Source of the DNA: an uncultured Acidimicrobiales bacterium
GTDB lineage: Bacteria > Actinomycetota > Acidimicrobiia > Acidimicrobiales > SZUA-35
NCBI GenBank assembly: GCA_938002965.1
Contig: CALKZY010000007.1
Location: 61,539 to 125,538, forward strand
Direction: 5' to 3'
DNA length: 64,000 nucleotides
The notes beneath the pieces are model-generated. The model saw only the letters and a program-made list of their open reading frames with translations, did no database searches and had not been told where the DNA came from. Made by a program: the position numbers and the translations under genes. This document shows positions 18,742 through 29,272 of this stretch, piece after piece. Each line of letters opens with the position of its first letter. Position 1 is the stretch's first letter.

Positions 18742-19947
18742 ATGGAGCACTCTGTGGCACTTGATTCAGCTCAACTTCTGGCCGAAGCCAGAGACATACT
18801 GCCGGAGACGGTCGATCTGCGGAGGCGAATTCATGCTGAACCGGAGATCGGTCTTGAATTGCCGCTAACTCAGGCAAAAGTTCTGCAAGCTCTCGACGGC
18901 CTTGACCTTGACATCAAGACCGGCACCAAGGTGTCGTCAGTGGTGGCCACACTCACCGGAGACTGTGAGGGACCAACAGTCTTGCTGCGAGGTGACATGG
19001 ATGCATTGCCTATGCCGGAGGACACCGGTGAGGAGTTCGCCAGCAAGCATGAAGGTGCTATGCACGCCTGCGGTCACGACGCCCACGTGGCCATGTTGGC
19101 CGGTGCCGCCCGCCTGCTGCACGGTCGGCGAAAGGAACTGAGGGGGTCGGTGAAGTTCATGTTCCAGCCGGGGGAAGAGGGTCACCACGGTGCCGAATAC
19201 TGCTTGGAGGAAGGCCTTCTGGAGGACCCGAAGGTTGACGCTGCCTTTGCCATCCACATCAGCCCCAATCTGCGGTCAGGGGCGATGGCCATCAAACCGG
19301 GGCCACTGCTGGCTTCAGCCGACGAATTCAATCTGGTCATCACCGGACAGGGCGGCCACGCCTCGGCACCACATCGAGCCAATGATCCCATCCCGGCGGC
19401 ATGCGAGATTGTCACTGCTCTTCAGACCCGCCTGACCCGAACAGTGTCAGTCTTCCAACCGGCAGTGTTGACCGTCGCCCGAATCACGGCGGGAACCACT
19501 TCTAATGTCATACCGGAGCGAGCCGAGGTTGAGGGCACCCTGCGAACAACCAGCGAAGAGTCGCGGGCGATCATGCATGAACAAATTCGCCAAGTGGCTG
19601 AAGGGGTGGCCGCTGCCCACGGCTGTACCGCCGAAATCGAGCTTGTCATCGGCTATCCGGTCACCGTTAACGATCCGGACTTCGTGACCTTCGCCCAATC
19701 GGTTCTGGGCGATGTTCTTGGAGCTGAACAGCTCGACGTGATGGAGAATCCGGCAATGGCGGCCGAAGATTGGAGCTATGTACTGCAGCGGGTGCCGGGA
19801 GCGATGGCAATGCTCGGGGTATGCCCGCCGGGAACCTCGCCGGACAAGGCCCACGCCTGCCACTCCAACCACATGCGACTCGATGAGGACGCCATGGCAG
19901 TGGGAATCGCCGCCCATGCCGCGATGGCATTGTCCTACCTGAGCTAA
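18742..19947 (+). CDS. M20 family amidohydrolase (N-acyl-amino-acid / hippurate hydrolase type)
   Basis: RRRIHAEPEIGLELP, GDMDALPMPEDTGEEFASKHEGAMHACGHDAHVAMLAGAA; start at MEHSVALDS. Confidence 0.9.
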   Translation: MEHSVALDSAQLLAEARDILPETVDLRRRIHAEPEIGLELPLTQAKVLQALDGLDLDIKTGTKVSSVVATLTGDCEGPTVLLRGDMDALPMPEDTGEEFASKHEGAMHACGHDAHVAMLAGAARLLHGRRKELRGSVKFMFQPGEEGHHGAEYCLEEGLLEDPKVDAAFAIHISPNLRSGAMAIKPGPLLASADEFNLVITGQGGHASAPHRANDPIPAACEIVTALQTRLTRTVSVFQPAVLTVARITAGTTSNVIPERAEVEGTLRTTSEESRAIMHEQIRQVAEGVAAAHGCTAEIELVIGYPVTVNDPDFVTFAQSVLGDVLGAEQLDVMENPAMAAEDWSYVLQRVPGAMAMLGVCPPGTSPDKAHACHSNHMRLDEDAMAVGIAAHAAMALSYLS

Positions 19948-19954
19948 AAGTGGA

Positions 19955-20764
19955 TTAGTCCTGGAGCGGAAGTCCGCTCGCTCCCTTGACGTGAAGTACC
20001 CGCTGGGGGAATGGGATTTCCACATCGTGACGGCTGAGCGTTTCGCGGATGGTGATCGCAGCTTCGCTGATGAGCCAGCGGCTGGTTAATTCCTCGCTGG
20101 GGTGCCAGATCCGAGCCACGAGGTCGATGCCGGAGTCACCGAAACCGGTGACCAGCACGTCGGCTGGTGGCGCCCCTTCCAAACCGGGAAGGTCTCGTAT
20201 CTCGGTGGTAAGCAGCTTCTGCGTCATCCGAAGGTCGGCTGCGTAGGAGACTTGAAACGGAATGAGGGTTCGACGGAACTCGTCCTTGGTTTGATTCACC
20301 AACGGTTCGTCGAGCACCTTCAGGTTTGGCAGATGAACGATTTCGCCGTCGAACGATTTGAGGGCCACGGCACGACCGTTGATGTCGATCACGGTTCCCG
20401 AATGGCCGTTGCTGTTGATTTGATCGCCGGTTCGAATGGGGCGCTGGGCTTGAAGCATGATCGAGCCGACCAAGTTGCCGAGAACAGGTTGCAGAGACAG
20501 AGCCACCAGCACACCGCTGATGCCGAGCGCTCCGAGAAGGGGTCCGACTTCGACCCCGAGCATGTCCAGGGAGATAACAACAGTGACGGCCAGCACGACA
20601 ACCCGGATCACCCGGGCCACGACGTGAGCCATCTCTTTCTGCATGTTCAGCGGCTTAGCCGCCGAGCGGACAGCCCGGCCCACCACCATGGAGATGAGCA
20701 GGCCGCTCAGCAGAGTAACCGAGGCGATAAGCCAGTTGGCGGTGGGGATGTCGGCGAGATTCAT
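19955..20764 (-). CDS. MscS-family mechanosensitive ion channel
   Basis: N-terminal TM helices, LSLQPVLGNLVGSIMLQAQRPIRTGDQI and beta-domain GTVIDINGRAVALKSFDGEIVHLPN. Confidence 0.85.
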   Translation of the reverse strand: MNLADIPTANWLIASVTLLSGLLISMVVGRAVRSAAKPLNMQKEMAHVVARVIRVVVLAVTVVISLDMLGVEVGPLLGALGISGVLVALSLQPVLGNLVGSIMLQAQRPIRTGDQINSNGHSGTVIDINGRAVALKSFDGEIVHLPNLKVLDEPLVNQTKDEFRRTLIPFQVSYAADLRMTQKLLTTEIRDLPGLEGAPPADVLVTGFGDSGIDLVARIWHPSEELTSRWLISEAAITIRETLSRHDVEIPFPQRVLHVKGASGLPLQD

Positions 20765-20824
20765 AATGTCGACTTGCTTGGAGTTGGCGGGTCGGTGTTG
20801 AGCCGGGGGTTACCCGATAGAGAA

Positions 20825-21619
20825 TCAGGCCTGATTGCGCCTGGTAAAGACCGGATGGGCGTCGGTGGAGCGTTCGGAGCTGAAGCTGTAGCCGAGGCCG
20901 TCGAAGCTGGCGAGGTCATCCACCGAGTCGATTCCGTGGCGAACGACCCAGGCGGCCATCGCCCCGCGGGCCCTCTTGGCGAAGAAACTCACGGTTCGGT
21001 AGTCGCCTCCAGAACCTTTGGCGTCGAGGAATCCGGGCGAAACCACCGGAGCGGTGAGAGCCGACTGATCAACCGACTTGAAGTACTCGTTGGAAGCCAG
21101 ATTGATCACTACCGACTGACCGGGGCTCTTCTTCATGTCGACATTCAACGCCTCGGCGATGGTTGAGCCCCAGAACTCATAGAGCGAACGCCCGCGTTCG
21201 GTCTTGAGTTTCGTGCCCATCTCCAGCCGGTAAGGCAACATGAGATCGAGTGGTCGCAATACGCCGTACAAACCGGACAGAATGCGAACCGTCTTCTGGG
21301 CTCGGGTGAAGTCTTTGCCACTGAACGTTCTGGCGGCATCCATGCCTTGGTACACGTCGCCGTTGAAAGCCAGAACAGCCGGTCGAGCCTCCGGGGAGGT
21401 AAATGGTCGCTCCCACGACTGGAACCGTTCGAAGTTCAGCTCGGCCAAACCATCGGAGATCGACATGAGCTTGGCCAGATCAGAAGGCGTCTTGTGAACC
21501 AGCGTCGACACCAGCTCATCAGCATCGTCGAGCAGGCGAGGTTCAGAACTCCGCTTCGTTGGAAGCGGTGATTCGTAATCGAGAGCTTTGGCGGGAGAGA
21601 GAACGACCAGCACAACCAC
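20825..21619 (-). CDS. yaaA: YaaA/DUF328 family peroxide-stress protein
   Basis: LSPAKALDYESPLPT, AFNGDVYQGMDA, ILSGLYGVLRPLDLMLPYRLEMGT. Confidence 0.9.
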   Translation of the reverse strand: MVVLVVLSPAKALDYESPLPTKRSSEPRLLDDADELVSTLVHKTPSDLAKLMSISDGLAELNFERFQSWERPFTSPEARPAVLAFNGDVYQGMDAARTFSGKDFTRAQKTVRILSGLYGVLRPLDLMLPYRLEMGTKLKTERGRSLYEFWGSTIAEALNVDMKKSPGQSVVINLASNEYFKSVDQSALTAPVVSPGFLDAKGSGGDYRTVSFFAKRARGAMAAWVVRHGIDSVDDLASFDGLGYSFSSERSTDAHPVFTRRNQA

Positions 21620-21697
21620 ATTCTAGTGGACGTGCCACCCTGCGACCTCGGTAGCGGATGAGTGGCGCCTGGTCTTAGACGTTCGACGGAGCTTGGA

Positions 21698-23464
21698 TTA
21701 ACTAGATCCGACCCGTTTGAGGGCTTCGATCAACTCGTCGAGCTGTATCGGTTTAGCCAGATGATCTTGCATGCCTGCCTCCCGGCTGGCCTCGCGATCC
21801 TCGGCGAACGCGTTGGCGGTCAGGGCGATTATCCACGGCTGACGCTCTTCGGGCAGGATGGCCCTGATCGCCTTGGTTGCTGCCAAGCCATCCAGATTGG
21901 GCATCTGAACGTCCATCAGGATCAGATCGAAGTCCGAGGTCGTCGCCGCCACCACGGCCTGGCGGCCATCGGGCACGATTTCGACGTCGTAACCGAGGCG
22001 GTCGAGTAGGGCCCGCGCCACTTTCTGGTTGACCGCATTGTCTTCGGCCAGCAGGATTCGCAATGGTTTGGTCTTGGCCAGTTTTGGTATACCCGACTCC
22101 CCGCCTTTGTCGGCGACGGGCGTTGTCTGATGCTGCAGCAAGCCAACCAACACTTCTTGGAGTGAGCTTGGATGGACCGGCTTTGACATCTGAGCGGCGA
22201 ACACGTCATCTGCTTCCTCGCGACGGCCCAGTGAGGTGAGAAGAGCGATCGGGAAGCGGGGAAGGTCTAGCTTGCGGAGGCTGAGGGCGAGAGTCGAGCC
22301 GTCCATCTCCGGCATTTGCATGTCCAAGATGGCGATGTCCACCTTTTTCAGGTCCTCCAACTGCTCCAGAGCTTCTTCTCCTGAGGAGGCGACGAGGCAG
22401 CGCATGTTCCACTTGGCCAGCTGCCGTTCGAGAATGCGAAGGTTGGTGGCATTGTCGTCGACGATGAGAACGTACCGACCACTGAGACATTCGAGAGCCT
22501 CTCCGGCCGTCGGGCGATTGCCGTCGTCGATCGAGTCGAGAACCACCTCGATGGTGAAGGTCGATCCGGTTCCGTACTCGCTGGTGACCTTAATGGTGCC
22601 TCCCATCATCTCCGCCAATTGCAGCGAAATTGTGAGGCCGAGCCCAGTACCGCCGTAGGTTCGAGTGGTTGAGACGTCGGCTTGTTGGAACGACTCGAAG
22701 AGACTGTCGACTCGGTGGGCCTTGATGCCAATGCCGGTATCACGAATACTGAGATAGATCCGATGGCGATCTACTGCGATCTCTTTGGCTCGGACAGTGA
22801 CGACAATTTCGCCCTCATGAGTGAACTTGCTGGCGTTGCTGATCAGGTTGTCCAGAATTTGGCGAATTCGAACCGCGTCACCGAGTAGAACCTGTGGGAC
22901 CGAGTCGCCTACCTCGTAGGTGAGTTCGATGCCTTTCTCGCTGGTCATCGTCGACGCTAGGTCGAGTGAATCGGCGACCATCGCTCGAATCTCGAACGGA
23001 TAGCGTTCCAGGTCCAGCCGCCCAGCTTCGATCTTCGAGAAGTCCAAAATGTCGTTGATGACGGTCAGTAGGGTCTGACCGCTCGAGCGGACAACCGCAA
23101 CGAACTCTCTCTGCTCGGCATCGAGGTCGGTGTCGGTCAAGAGGCTTGTCATGCCAATCACACCGTTGAGCGGCGTGCGTAGCTCGTGGCTCATGTTGGC
23201 CAGGAAGGCCGACTTAGCCACGCTAGCCTCCTGGGCCATTTCGGCGCTTCGTTCGGCCTCTCGTTGAGCCAGGTAGGCCGTTCGTAGTTTGGTCTCGCTC
23301 ACATCTTCGGCCATTCGGCGAGCCGCCCGTTCGCGGGCCAACCGACGCTCAAGTCGCTGTATTTTGCGGTTGGCGTCGGTGGACCGTCGTTGCGGGCGGT
23401 CATCCAAATCAGGCGAGGAGGTCACCTCCTCACCCGACGGAGGGGTCGATGGCGAGCCCGACAC
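21698..23464 (-). CDS. Hybrid sensor histidine kinase with two C-terminal receiver domains (coiled-coil N-terminus, no obvious sensor domain)
   Basis: [15 protein letters not shown]-box, N/G boxes, [14 protein letters not shown]; receivers [11 protein letters not shown] and [14 protein letters not shown] start 1 bp past the H-NOX stop. Confidence 0.9.
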   Translation of the reverse strand: MSGSPSTPPSGEEVTSSPDLDDRPQRRSTDANRKIQRLERRLARERAARRMAEDVSETKLRTAYLAQREAERSAEMAQEASVAKSAFLANMSHELRTPLNGVIGMTSLLTDTDLDAEQREFVAVVRSSGQTLLTVINDILDFSKIEAGRLDLERYPFEIRAMVADSLDLASTMTSEKGIELTYEVGDSVPQVLLGDAVRIRQILDNLISNASKFTHEGEIVVTVRAKEIAVDRHRIYLSIRDTGIGIKAHRVDSLFESFQQADVSTTRTYGGTGLGLTISLQLAEMMGGTIKVTSEYGTGSTFTIEVVLDSIDDGNRPTAGEALECLSGRYVLIVDDNATNLRILERQLAKWNMRCLVASSGEEALEQLEDLKKVDIAILDMQMPEMDGSTLALSLRKLDLPRFPIALLTSLGRREEADDVFAAQMSKPVHPSSLQEVLVGLLQHQTTPVADKGGESGIPKLAKTKPLRILLAEDNAVNQKVARALLDRLGYDVEIVPDGRQAVVAATTSDFDLILMDVQMPNLDGLAATKAIRAILPEERQPWIIALTANAFAEDREASREAGMQDHLAKPIQLDELIEALKRVGSS

Positions 23465-23465
23465 G

Positions 23466-24083
23466 TTAGTGAACCGCCTCCGAGGGCTGGCTGGTGTCGG
23501 ATGCATCGACTTCAGGGGTTGCCACCTCTTCGACGAAGACGTCGATGTAAACGACGTGGCTGGCACCCTTGTCGGTTGGCTTGTTCAGCTCGGTGGGCTC
23601 GTGCCGCTTGATGTTCAGCGTTTCGCCGAAGCGGTCGCCAACGCCGTAGATTAGCCCCTCGGCTAAGGCCGACAACGGCCGGTGCGAGTGGTAGCCGAGA
23701 CGAAGACCGTCCTCGGGAAGCTCGGTGTAGGTGAAGTCCGGTGTCAGGGCATCGGGGTACAGCTTCTTCACTTCAACGTGGATCACGTCGTGTATGAGTC
23801 GGAGCATCTCAAAGCTGTTCGTACATCCGCCTAGAAGATCAGGCACTCGGTCAGCCAGGTGAGCTAAGGCTTTGCGCCCCACGGCGATCAGGACGTCTTC
23901 GATCGGAAGCTCGGTGAGCACCGAGGCAGCTTGAACGATGGCCATCATCTCGGAGTCTTCATACGATCCGACCGAGCTGTAGACACCGTCCACACCGGCA
24001 GCATCGAGGATGTCATCCCACGTGTCTTCGTCGAACAGTTCGATGACCGCGGCTTCCGCGGCGTTGAATACCACACCTTTCAT
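23466..24083 (-). CDS. H-NOX (heme NO/O2-binding) domain protein
   Basis: MKGVVFN start, [16 protein letters not shown] (proximal His region), YHSHR matching the YxSxR heme-propionate motif, LAEGLIYG. Confidence 0.9.
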   Translation of the reverse strand: MKGVVFNAAEAAVIELFDEDTWDDILDAAGVDGVYSSVGSYEDSEMMAIVQAASVLTELPIEDVLIAVGRKALAHLADRVPDLLGGCTNSFEMLRLIHDVIHVEVKKLYPDALTPDFTYTELPEDGLRLGYHSHRPLSALAEGLIYGVGDRFGETLNIKRHEPTELNKPTDKGASHVVYIDVFVEEVATPEVDASDTSQPSEAVH

Positions 24084-24262
24084 CTGGCTAAGAACCTTCC
24101 GTAGTGGCCTGTCAGAGGCACGATTGGGGACAGCCTTGACCTCGCTCGACCAAACGCCCCTTGGGCGCAGGTGGGGATGAGTAAGCTCGACTGATTTGTT
24201 CCCATCGGCAAGTAGGGGCGCGGCTTGAACCCATGTCGCCTGGAGGAGGTAACCTTGCGGCC

Positions 24263-25246
24263 TCAGTCGTCGTCGCGGTCTAGGGCATCATCTGCGCCGA
24301 GGACCACCGGGTTCTCCGAATGTTGGGTGTCCGCCCCCAATCGACGTAGATCCGGCTGGATATACATCGGTCGTGCATGGGGGACGTCGTGTCGAATTGT
24401 GCGCTCGACTCCGTCGACGGCGAGCGCCAGTTCCTCCGAGGGCAGCGAAGGGTCGAACTCAATCCTGGCGGCCACCAGCAGCTCTTCGGGCCCCAAGTGG
24501 CTGGTGTGGAGATCGACCAGGTCCATCACTTCCGGTCGGCTCAAAATGGCGGCCTTGATCTTCTTGATGTCCTGTGGCCGAGCACCTGCACCGATAAGTA
24601 GGCACCGCATCTCGACGGCGAGCACAAAGGCGATGACGCCGAGGAGAATACCAATGGCAAGACTGCCGATGCCGTCCCACACCGGACTGCCGGTTGTCTG
24701 GGCCATGACAATCGAGACAAAGGCGACGATCAGTCCAACCTGGGCTCCAAAATCCTCCAGCAAGACCACCGGAAGCTCAAGTTCTCGGGCCCGTCGGATG
24801 TAGTTCCACCAGCTGAGTTCGCCCTTGCTGGGTATGGCTTCGACCAGTGTGGTTCGGAACGTGAAACCTTCAATGACAATGCCGACGGCGAGGACAAGCA
24901 ATGCCACCACAAAGTTGGCAATGGGTTCAGGGCGAAGAATCTGCTGGACCCCACGATAGGTAGCGAACGCCGACCCCAAGACAAAGAACACGAGAGCGAA
25001 GACGAAACTCCAGAAGTATCGTTCCCGGCCGGAGCCGACGTGGTGCTTGTCTCCGGATACTTTCCGTGCCTGCCTGGCCCCCACTAGCAGGAGCGCCTGA
25101 TTTCCGGCGTCGGCCATCGAGTGGACCAGCTCGGTCAACAGAACAGACGAACCGGTGAACGTCCATGCCACGAACTTCGCCACGGCCATCAACGTGCTGC
25201 CGATCAGCGCCGCGAAAACAGCTCTACGCCCTCCGCCGTCGGACAT
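24263..25246 (-). CDS. Cation diffusion facilitator family transporter
   Basis: LIGSTLMAVAKFVAWTFTGSSVLLTELVHSMADAGNQ and TM topology; start at MSDGGGRRA. Confidence 0.85.
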   Translation of the reverse strand: MSDGGGRRAVFAALIGSTLMAVAKFVAWTFTGSSVLLTELVHSMADAGNQALLLVGARQARKVSGDKHHVGSGRERYFWSFVFALVFFVLGSAFATYRGVQQILRPEPIANFVVALLVLAVGIVIEGFTFRTTLVEAIPSKGELSWWNYIRRARELELPVVLLEDFGAQVGLIVAFVSIVMAQTTGSPVWDGIGSLAIGILLGVIAFVLAVEMRCLLIGAGARPQDIKKIKAAILSRPEVMDLVDLHTSHLGPEELLVAARIEFDPSLPSEELALAVDGVERTIRHDVPHARPMYIQPDLRRLGADTQHSENPVVLGADDALDRDDD

Positions 25247-25262
25247 CAGTCGGTTACCGCCA

Positions 25263-26171
25263 TCAGTCGGTGGCCGGTACCGCCACTTCGATTCGATCCT
25301 GTCGCCATTCTTGTGCCGACTGTAGAGCCGATGACGCCGCATGCAGAAGTTCGTCAGGGGAGAAGGCGTGAGCCGGGTAGCAGGCTACGCCGGCCCAGAC
25401 GGTCGGCCTGCCCGTCGCATCGGTCAGCGAGTCAGCCGAGCGTTGACCCGATGCCGCCGATTCGGTCGACGGTTCCAAATCGGCCGGGTCGCCATGGTCC
25501 AACACGTTGTTGGCTCCCGGGCTGGCTGCATCAGCCATGAGTTGTCGGCGGATACGCTCGACCGTCCAGATCGCCCCGTTTTCAGGGGTGTCTTCCAACA
25601 GGAGGGCGAAATCGCCATTGCGGAGTCGACACGCAGTGTCAGCCTCACGCAGCGTTTCCTTGATAGCGGCGGCCACCATGCGAGCGTCGGCCGGTCGGGG
25701 CTCTGAGGCGGGAAGGCCGTCCATGACCTGCATGATCACGGCTGCAACCGGACGAAGATGGCGACGGGCAGCCGCTACCCGAGACTCAAGGGCGACAAGG
25801 AAGAAGCTCTCGCTGAACAGGCCAGTATGAGCATCGGTCAGCGGGTCAGTGTCGTCATCGTCGTAGAAGGCGGCTTCGCGTTCGGCCAGAGCCGAAGCCT
25901 GATCGGCCATCGATGACTCCAGCTGGTTGACCCGTCCCTCAGTCTCTTCGGCGTCGGAGCGAACCTTGCGAAGTTCGTCTTCGATAAGACTCTGCACCGC
26001 ACTCTGCTCTTCCAACATTCGGGCAATGCGCATGGCGCCGAACGCGGCGGCCAGGGCCAGTACACCGGCCACCACACCGAATGCCGGCACCTGCATGAGC
26101 ACTGCCAGCAGGCCGGACACCAGCCCGACCACGCCCGCAGCTATCACCGGAGTGGCGTTTCGGTTCATCAT
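25263..26171 (-). CDS. Membrane-anchored degenerate GGDEF-domain protein
   Basis: Two N-terminal TM segments, coiled coil, DPLTDAHTGLFSESFF, and RLRNGDFALLLEDT in place of RxGGDEFxxLL. Confidence 0.75.
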   Translation of the reverse strand: MMNRNATPVIAAGVVGLVSGLLAVLMQVPAFGVVAGVLALAAAFGAMRIARMLEEQSAVQSLIEDELRKVRSDAEETEGRVNQLESSMADQASALAEREAAFYDDDDTDPLTDAHTGLFSESFFLVALESRVAAARRHLRPVAAVIMQVMDGLPASEPRPADARMVAAAIKETLREADTACRLRNGDFALLLEDTPENGAIWTVERIRRQLMADAASPGANNVLDHGDPADLEPSTESAASGQRSADSLTDATGRPTVWAGVACYPAHAFSPDELLHAASSALQSAQEWRQDRIEVAVPATD

Positions 26172-26430
26172 GTTCGAGTCCTTGGCATGGCTACATCCTC
26201 AGCTGCAGCGTGTGCTGTATCGGTGTCAGATCGTACATCGGTTGCTCGGTGTTCGTTCCGGGCCTTGTCGGCCCACCACCTTTTCGGAGTATCGGCACAA
26301 ACTTCGTCAATTTCAAGCTGAAGGGGCCGGGTTGTCTTGCGGCGGTTTGGCGACTCGACCTGCTGGCTGGTGTGGCGTCACGGTTGACACCGCTGACCAG
26401 AGTCGTTCTCAAGCGTTGCTTAACGCGAGT

Positions 26431-28497
26431 TCAGGGTAGCGTGGCTGCCCGATGGGCTTGGGCCAATGTCGCAATCTCGTCCACGATAACCGAGAGTCGG
26501 TAGTCCTTCGGCGTGAAGATGCGGGCGACGCCAGCGTTAAGTAAATCGGCATGGTCAGCGGCGGGAATAATTCCTCCGACGACAACAGGGGCGTCAACGC
26601 CTTCGCCGCGAAGCTCAGCCAGTGTTTCCGGCACGAGTTGCTTGTGCCCACCGGAAAGGATGGACAGCCCGATCACGTCGACGTCCTCGTCACGTGCGGT
26701 CTCGGCGATCTGACGGGGCGTGAGGCGTATTCCCTGGTAGATGACTTCCATCCCGGCGTTGCGAGCGGCCACTGCTAGTTGTTCGGCGCCGTTCGAGTGG
26801 CCGTCCAGGCCCGGTTTGGCCACCAGCATTCTTGTTGGCGCCGTATCGTGGCTGGCGCCGTTGGAGGTCGTGTCGGCCATCGTGCCGGTAGCGGTTGAGC
26901 TAGCCGAGGAGTGTCGCCGCGCCACCGATTCGCTGGTGGTGGCCAGGGCCCCGTGTACACCGGTGGGCGCGCGGTATTCGCCGAAAACATCCCTCAACAC
27001 TGCGCCCCACTCGCCGGTAGTTCCCCCGGCAGCTGCGAGAGCAATAGTCGATTCCATGATGTTGGTGTTGGACTGCGCTGCCTGCGAGAGGTTATCCAGG
27101 GCTTTGGCCACGGCCGCTTTGTCGCGGTTGTCTCGCCACTGCTCCACATCGGCCACCAACCGATGTTCGACTTCGGGGTCGACGGTGAGAATCGTTGCCT
27201 GGCCGTCACCATCCGGCGGATCACTGTTGGTCAAAGGGGAGTCGGCGGTTTCGGTGAAACGGTTGACCCCGACGACAGTCTGATCGCCGGTTTCGATACG
27301 GCGAATGCGCTCGGCATGGGAGCGAACCAAGCGAGTCTTAAGTTCGGAGATGGCGGCGAAGGCACCGCCCATTTCCAAAACCTCGTCGAGCTCAGCCCAC
27401 GCGGCTTTGGTCAGCTCAGCCGTCTTCGCTTCGATGACATGTGAACCGTCGAAAATGTCCTCGTACTCCAGCAGATCGGTTTCGTGGGCCAACACTTGCT
27501 GGATTCGAAGCGACCACTGCTGATCCCACGGGCGGGGCAGTCCGATGGCTTCGTTCCAGGCAGGCAACTGCAGCGACCGGGTTCGGGCCCGCTTCGACAT
27601 GGTGACACCGAGAGCTTCCAGCACGATCCGCTGGACGTTGTTTTCCGGCTGCGATTCGGTGAGCCCCAGCGAGTTGACCTGCACTCCGTAGCGAAAACGT
27701 CGGGCCTTGGGGTCGGTTACGCCGTAACGCTCGGCCGTAATGCGGTCCCACATGGCGGTCATGGCCCGCATCTTGCACGTTTCCTCCACGAACCGGATCC
27801 CGGCGTTCACGAAGAACGACATGGAGGCCACGACGGCCGGGAAGGCATCCTCGTCGACCTGGCCGGAGGCTTTGATGGCGTCGAGCACGCCAATGGCGTT
27901 GGCCATAGCGTAAGCGATTTCCTGCACCGGCGTAGCTCCTGCCTCTTGGAGGTGATAGGAGCACACGTTCATCGGGTTCCACCGGGGAACGTGTTGTACA
28001 CAGAAGGCGAACATGTCCACCGTCAAACGCAGTGACGCCTCAGGTGGAAAGATGTATGTACCGCGGCTCAGGTATTCCTTGACGATGTCGTTTTGTGTTG
28101 TCCCTCGAAGCTGGCCGGTGGGGACGCTGTTCTCGGTGGCGTTGACCACGTACAGAGCCAGCAGCCAGGAGGCCGGGGCGTTGATCGTCATCGAGGTGTT
28201 CATGTCCCCGACCGGAATTCCGTCGAGCAAGGTTGACATGTGGCCTCGGTGGACTACTGGCACACCGACTTTGCCCACCTCCCCCTTGGCCATTGGGTGA
28301 TTCGGGTCGTAGCCGGTTTGAGTCGGCAGGTCGAAGGCGATCGACAGACCAGTCTGTCCTTTGGACAAATTGGTGTGATAGAGGCGGTTGGATGCTTCGG
28401 CGCTGGAATGACCAGAGTACGTCCGCATCATCCACGGACGGGAAACGGCGCTGGCGTCACCCACCTTGCTGTCGCTCTTGTTGCCGTCGATGTTCAC
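26431..28497 (-). CDS. Ethylmalonyl-CoA mutase / MeaA-type B12-dependent acyl-CoA mutase
   Basis: TYSGHSSAEASNRLYHTNLSKGQTGLSIAFDLPTQTGYD, YLSRGTYIFPPEASLR, C-terminal B12 motif GLDGHSNGAEQ. Confidence 0.85.
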   Translation of the reverse strand: MNIDGNKSDSKVGDASAVSRPWMMRTYSGHSSAEASNRLYHTNLSKGQTGLSIAFDLPTQTGYDPNHPMAKGEVGKVGVPVVHRGHMSTLLDGIPVGDMNTSMTINAPASWLLALYVVNATENSVPTGQLRGTTQNDIVKEYLSRGTYIFPPEASLRLTVDMFAFCVQHVPRWNPMNVCSYHLQEAGATPVQEIAYAMANAIGVLDAIKASGQVDEDAFPAVVASMSFFVNAGIRFVEETCKMRAMTAMWDRITAERYGVTDPKARRFRYGVQVNSLGLTESQPENNVQRIVLEALGVTMSKRARTRSLQLPAWNEAIGLPRPWDQQWSLRIQQVLAHETDLLEYEDIFDGSHVIEAKTAELTKAAWAELDEVLEMGGAFAAISELKTRLVRSHAERIRRIETGDQTVVGVNRFTETADSPLTNSDPPDGDGQATILTVDPEVEHRLVADVEQWRDNRDKAAVAKALDNLSQAAQSNTNIMESTIALAAAGGTTGEWGAVLRDVFGEYRAPTGVHGALATTSESVARRHSSASSTATGTMADTTSNGASHDTAPTRMLVAKPGLDGHSNGAEQLAVAARNAGMEVIYQGIRLTPRQIAETARDEDVDVIGLSILSGGHKQLVPETLAELRGEGVDAPVVVGGIIPAADHADLLNAGVARIFTPKDYRLSVIVDEIATLAQAHRAATLP

Positions 28498-29195
28498 TGA
28501 TCGGGCTCCGCCGACCCTTGCCAAGTGGGGAACGGCGCACCTTGCCCCAGAGCGTTCTCCAACAGTCGGCGATAGTAGAGTCTAGGAACCTCGGAGGCGC
28601 CGAGTGTGGCTAGATGAGGGGTGAGCCATTGCACGTCGACAATTGTCGCCTCTAGGTCCCCCAAAAGCTCAATCAAGTGGGCGAGCGCCACCTTTGAAGC
28701 ATCTCGACGCCGATGGAACATCGACTCTCCGGCGAAGAGCCCGCCGATGCCGACGCCGTACAACCCCCCGGCTAGACCGTCGTCATCCCATGCTTCCACC
28801 GAATGAACCCAGCCCAGTGTGTGTAACTGGCGATAGCCCCGGCGAATTCGTCGATCGATCCAGCCATTCGGTCTCGAGGGGTCACCGCAAGCGGTGAGGA
28901 CCTCATCGAAGGCTGCGTTGACCGTGCACCGGTACCGTCGTCGGCTTTGACCAAGCGAACGCGACTGCTTGAACTCGGTCGGCACGATGACACCCCGCGG
29001 GTCCGGGCTGAACCAGCCCATGTTCCTGCGGCTAACCGGCATGGGAAAGTAGCCGCTGGTGTATGCCGCCAGAAGGGTCGAGGGTTCGAGGTCGGCTCCA
29101 GTGGCTATGAAGTCCTCACTATCGGGAAGGGCCTCTAGCGGCGGGAAGGTCCATTTTCCCGGAGTCACCTGAACCGGATCCGGCGTACCCAGCAC
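28494..29195 (-). CDS. aat: Leucyl/phenylalanyl-tRNA--protein transferase
   Basis: AAYTSGYFPMP, GWFSPDPRGVI, GGLYGVGIGGLFAGESMFHRRRDASKVAL. Confidence 0.93.
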   Translation of the reverse strand: MLGTPDPVQVTPGKWTFPPLEALPDSEDFIATGADLEPSTLLAAYTSGYFPMPVSRRNMGWFSPDPRGVIVPTEFKQSRSLGQSRRRYRCTVNAAFDEVLTACGDPSRPNGWIDRRIRRGYRQLHTLGWVHSVEAWDDDGLAGGLYGVGIGGLFAGESMFHRRRDASKVALAHLIELLGDLEATIVDVQWLTPHLATLGASEVPRLYYRRLLENALGQGAPFPTWQGSAEPDQ

Positions 29196-29272
29196 GACAC
29201 TACAGTAACCCCACGGGAAGCGGACGGGAACCCGGCGGGAACAAACCCGGCACGACGGTACCGTTTGCCCTG

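Noticed and set aside
20102-21166. 354-aa plus-strand ORF
   Set aside because: Spans antisense of both the MscS and YaaA genes; low-complexity translation without family features.
26172-26430. 259-bp gap with small ORFs between the GGDEF and mutase genes
   Set aside because: No convincing ORF or RNA structure found by eye; probably promoter/terminator space.
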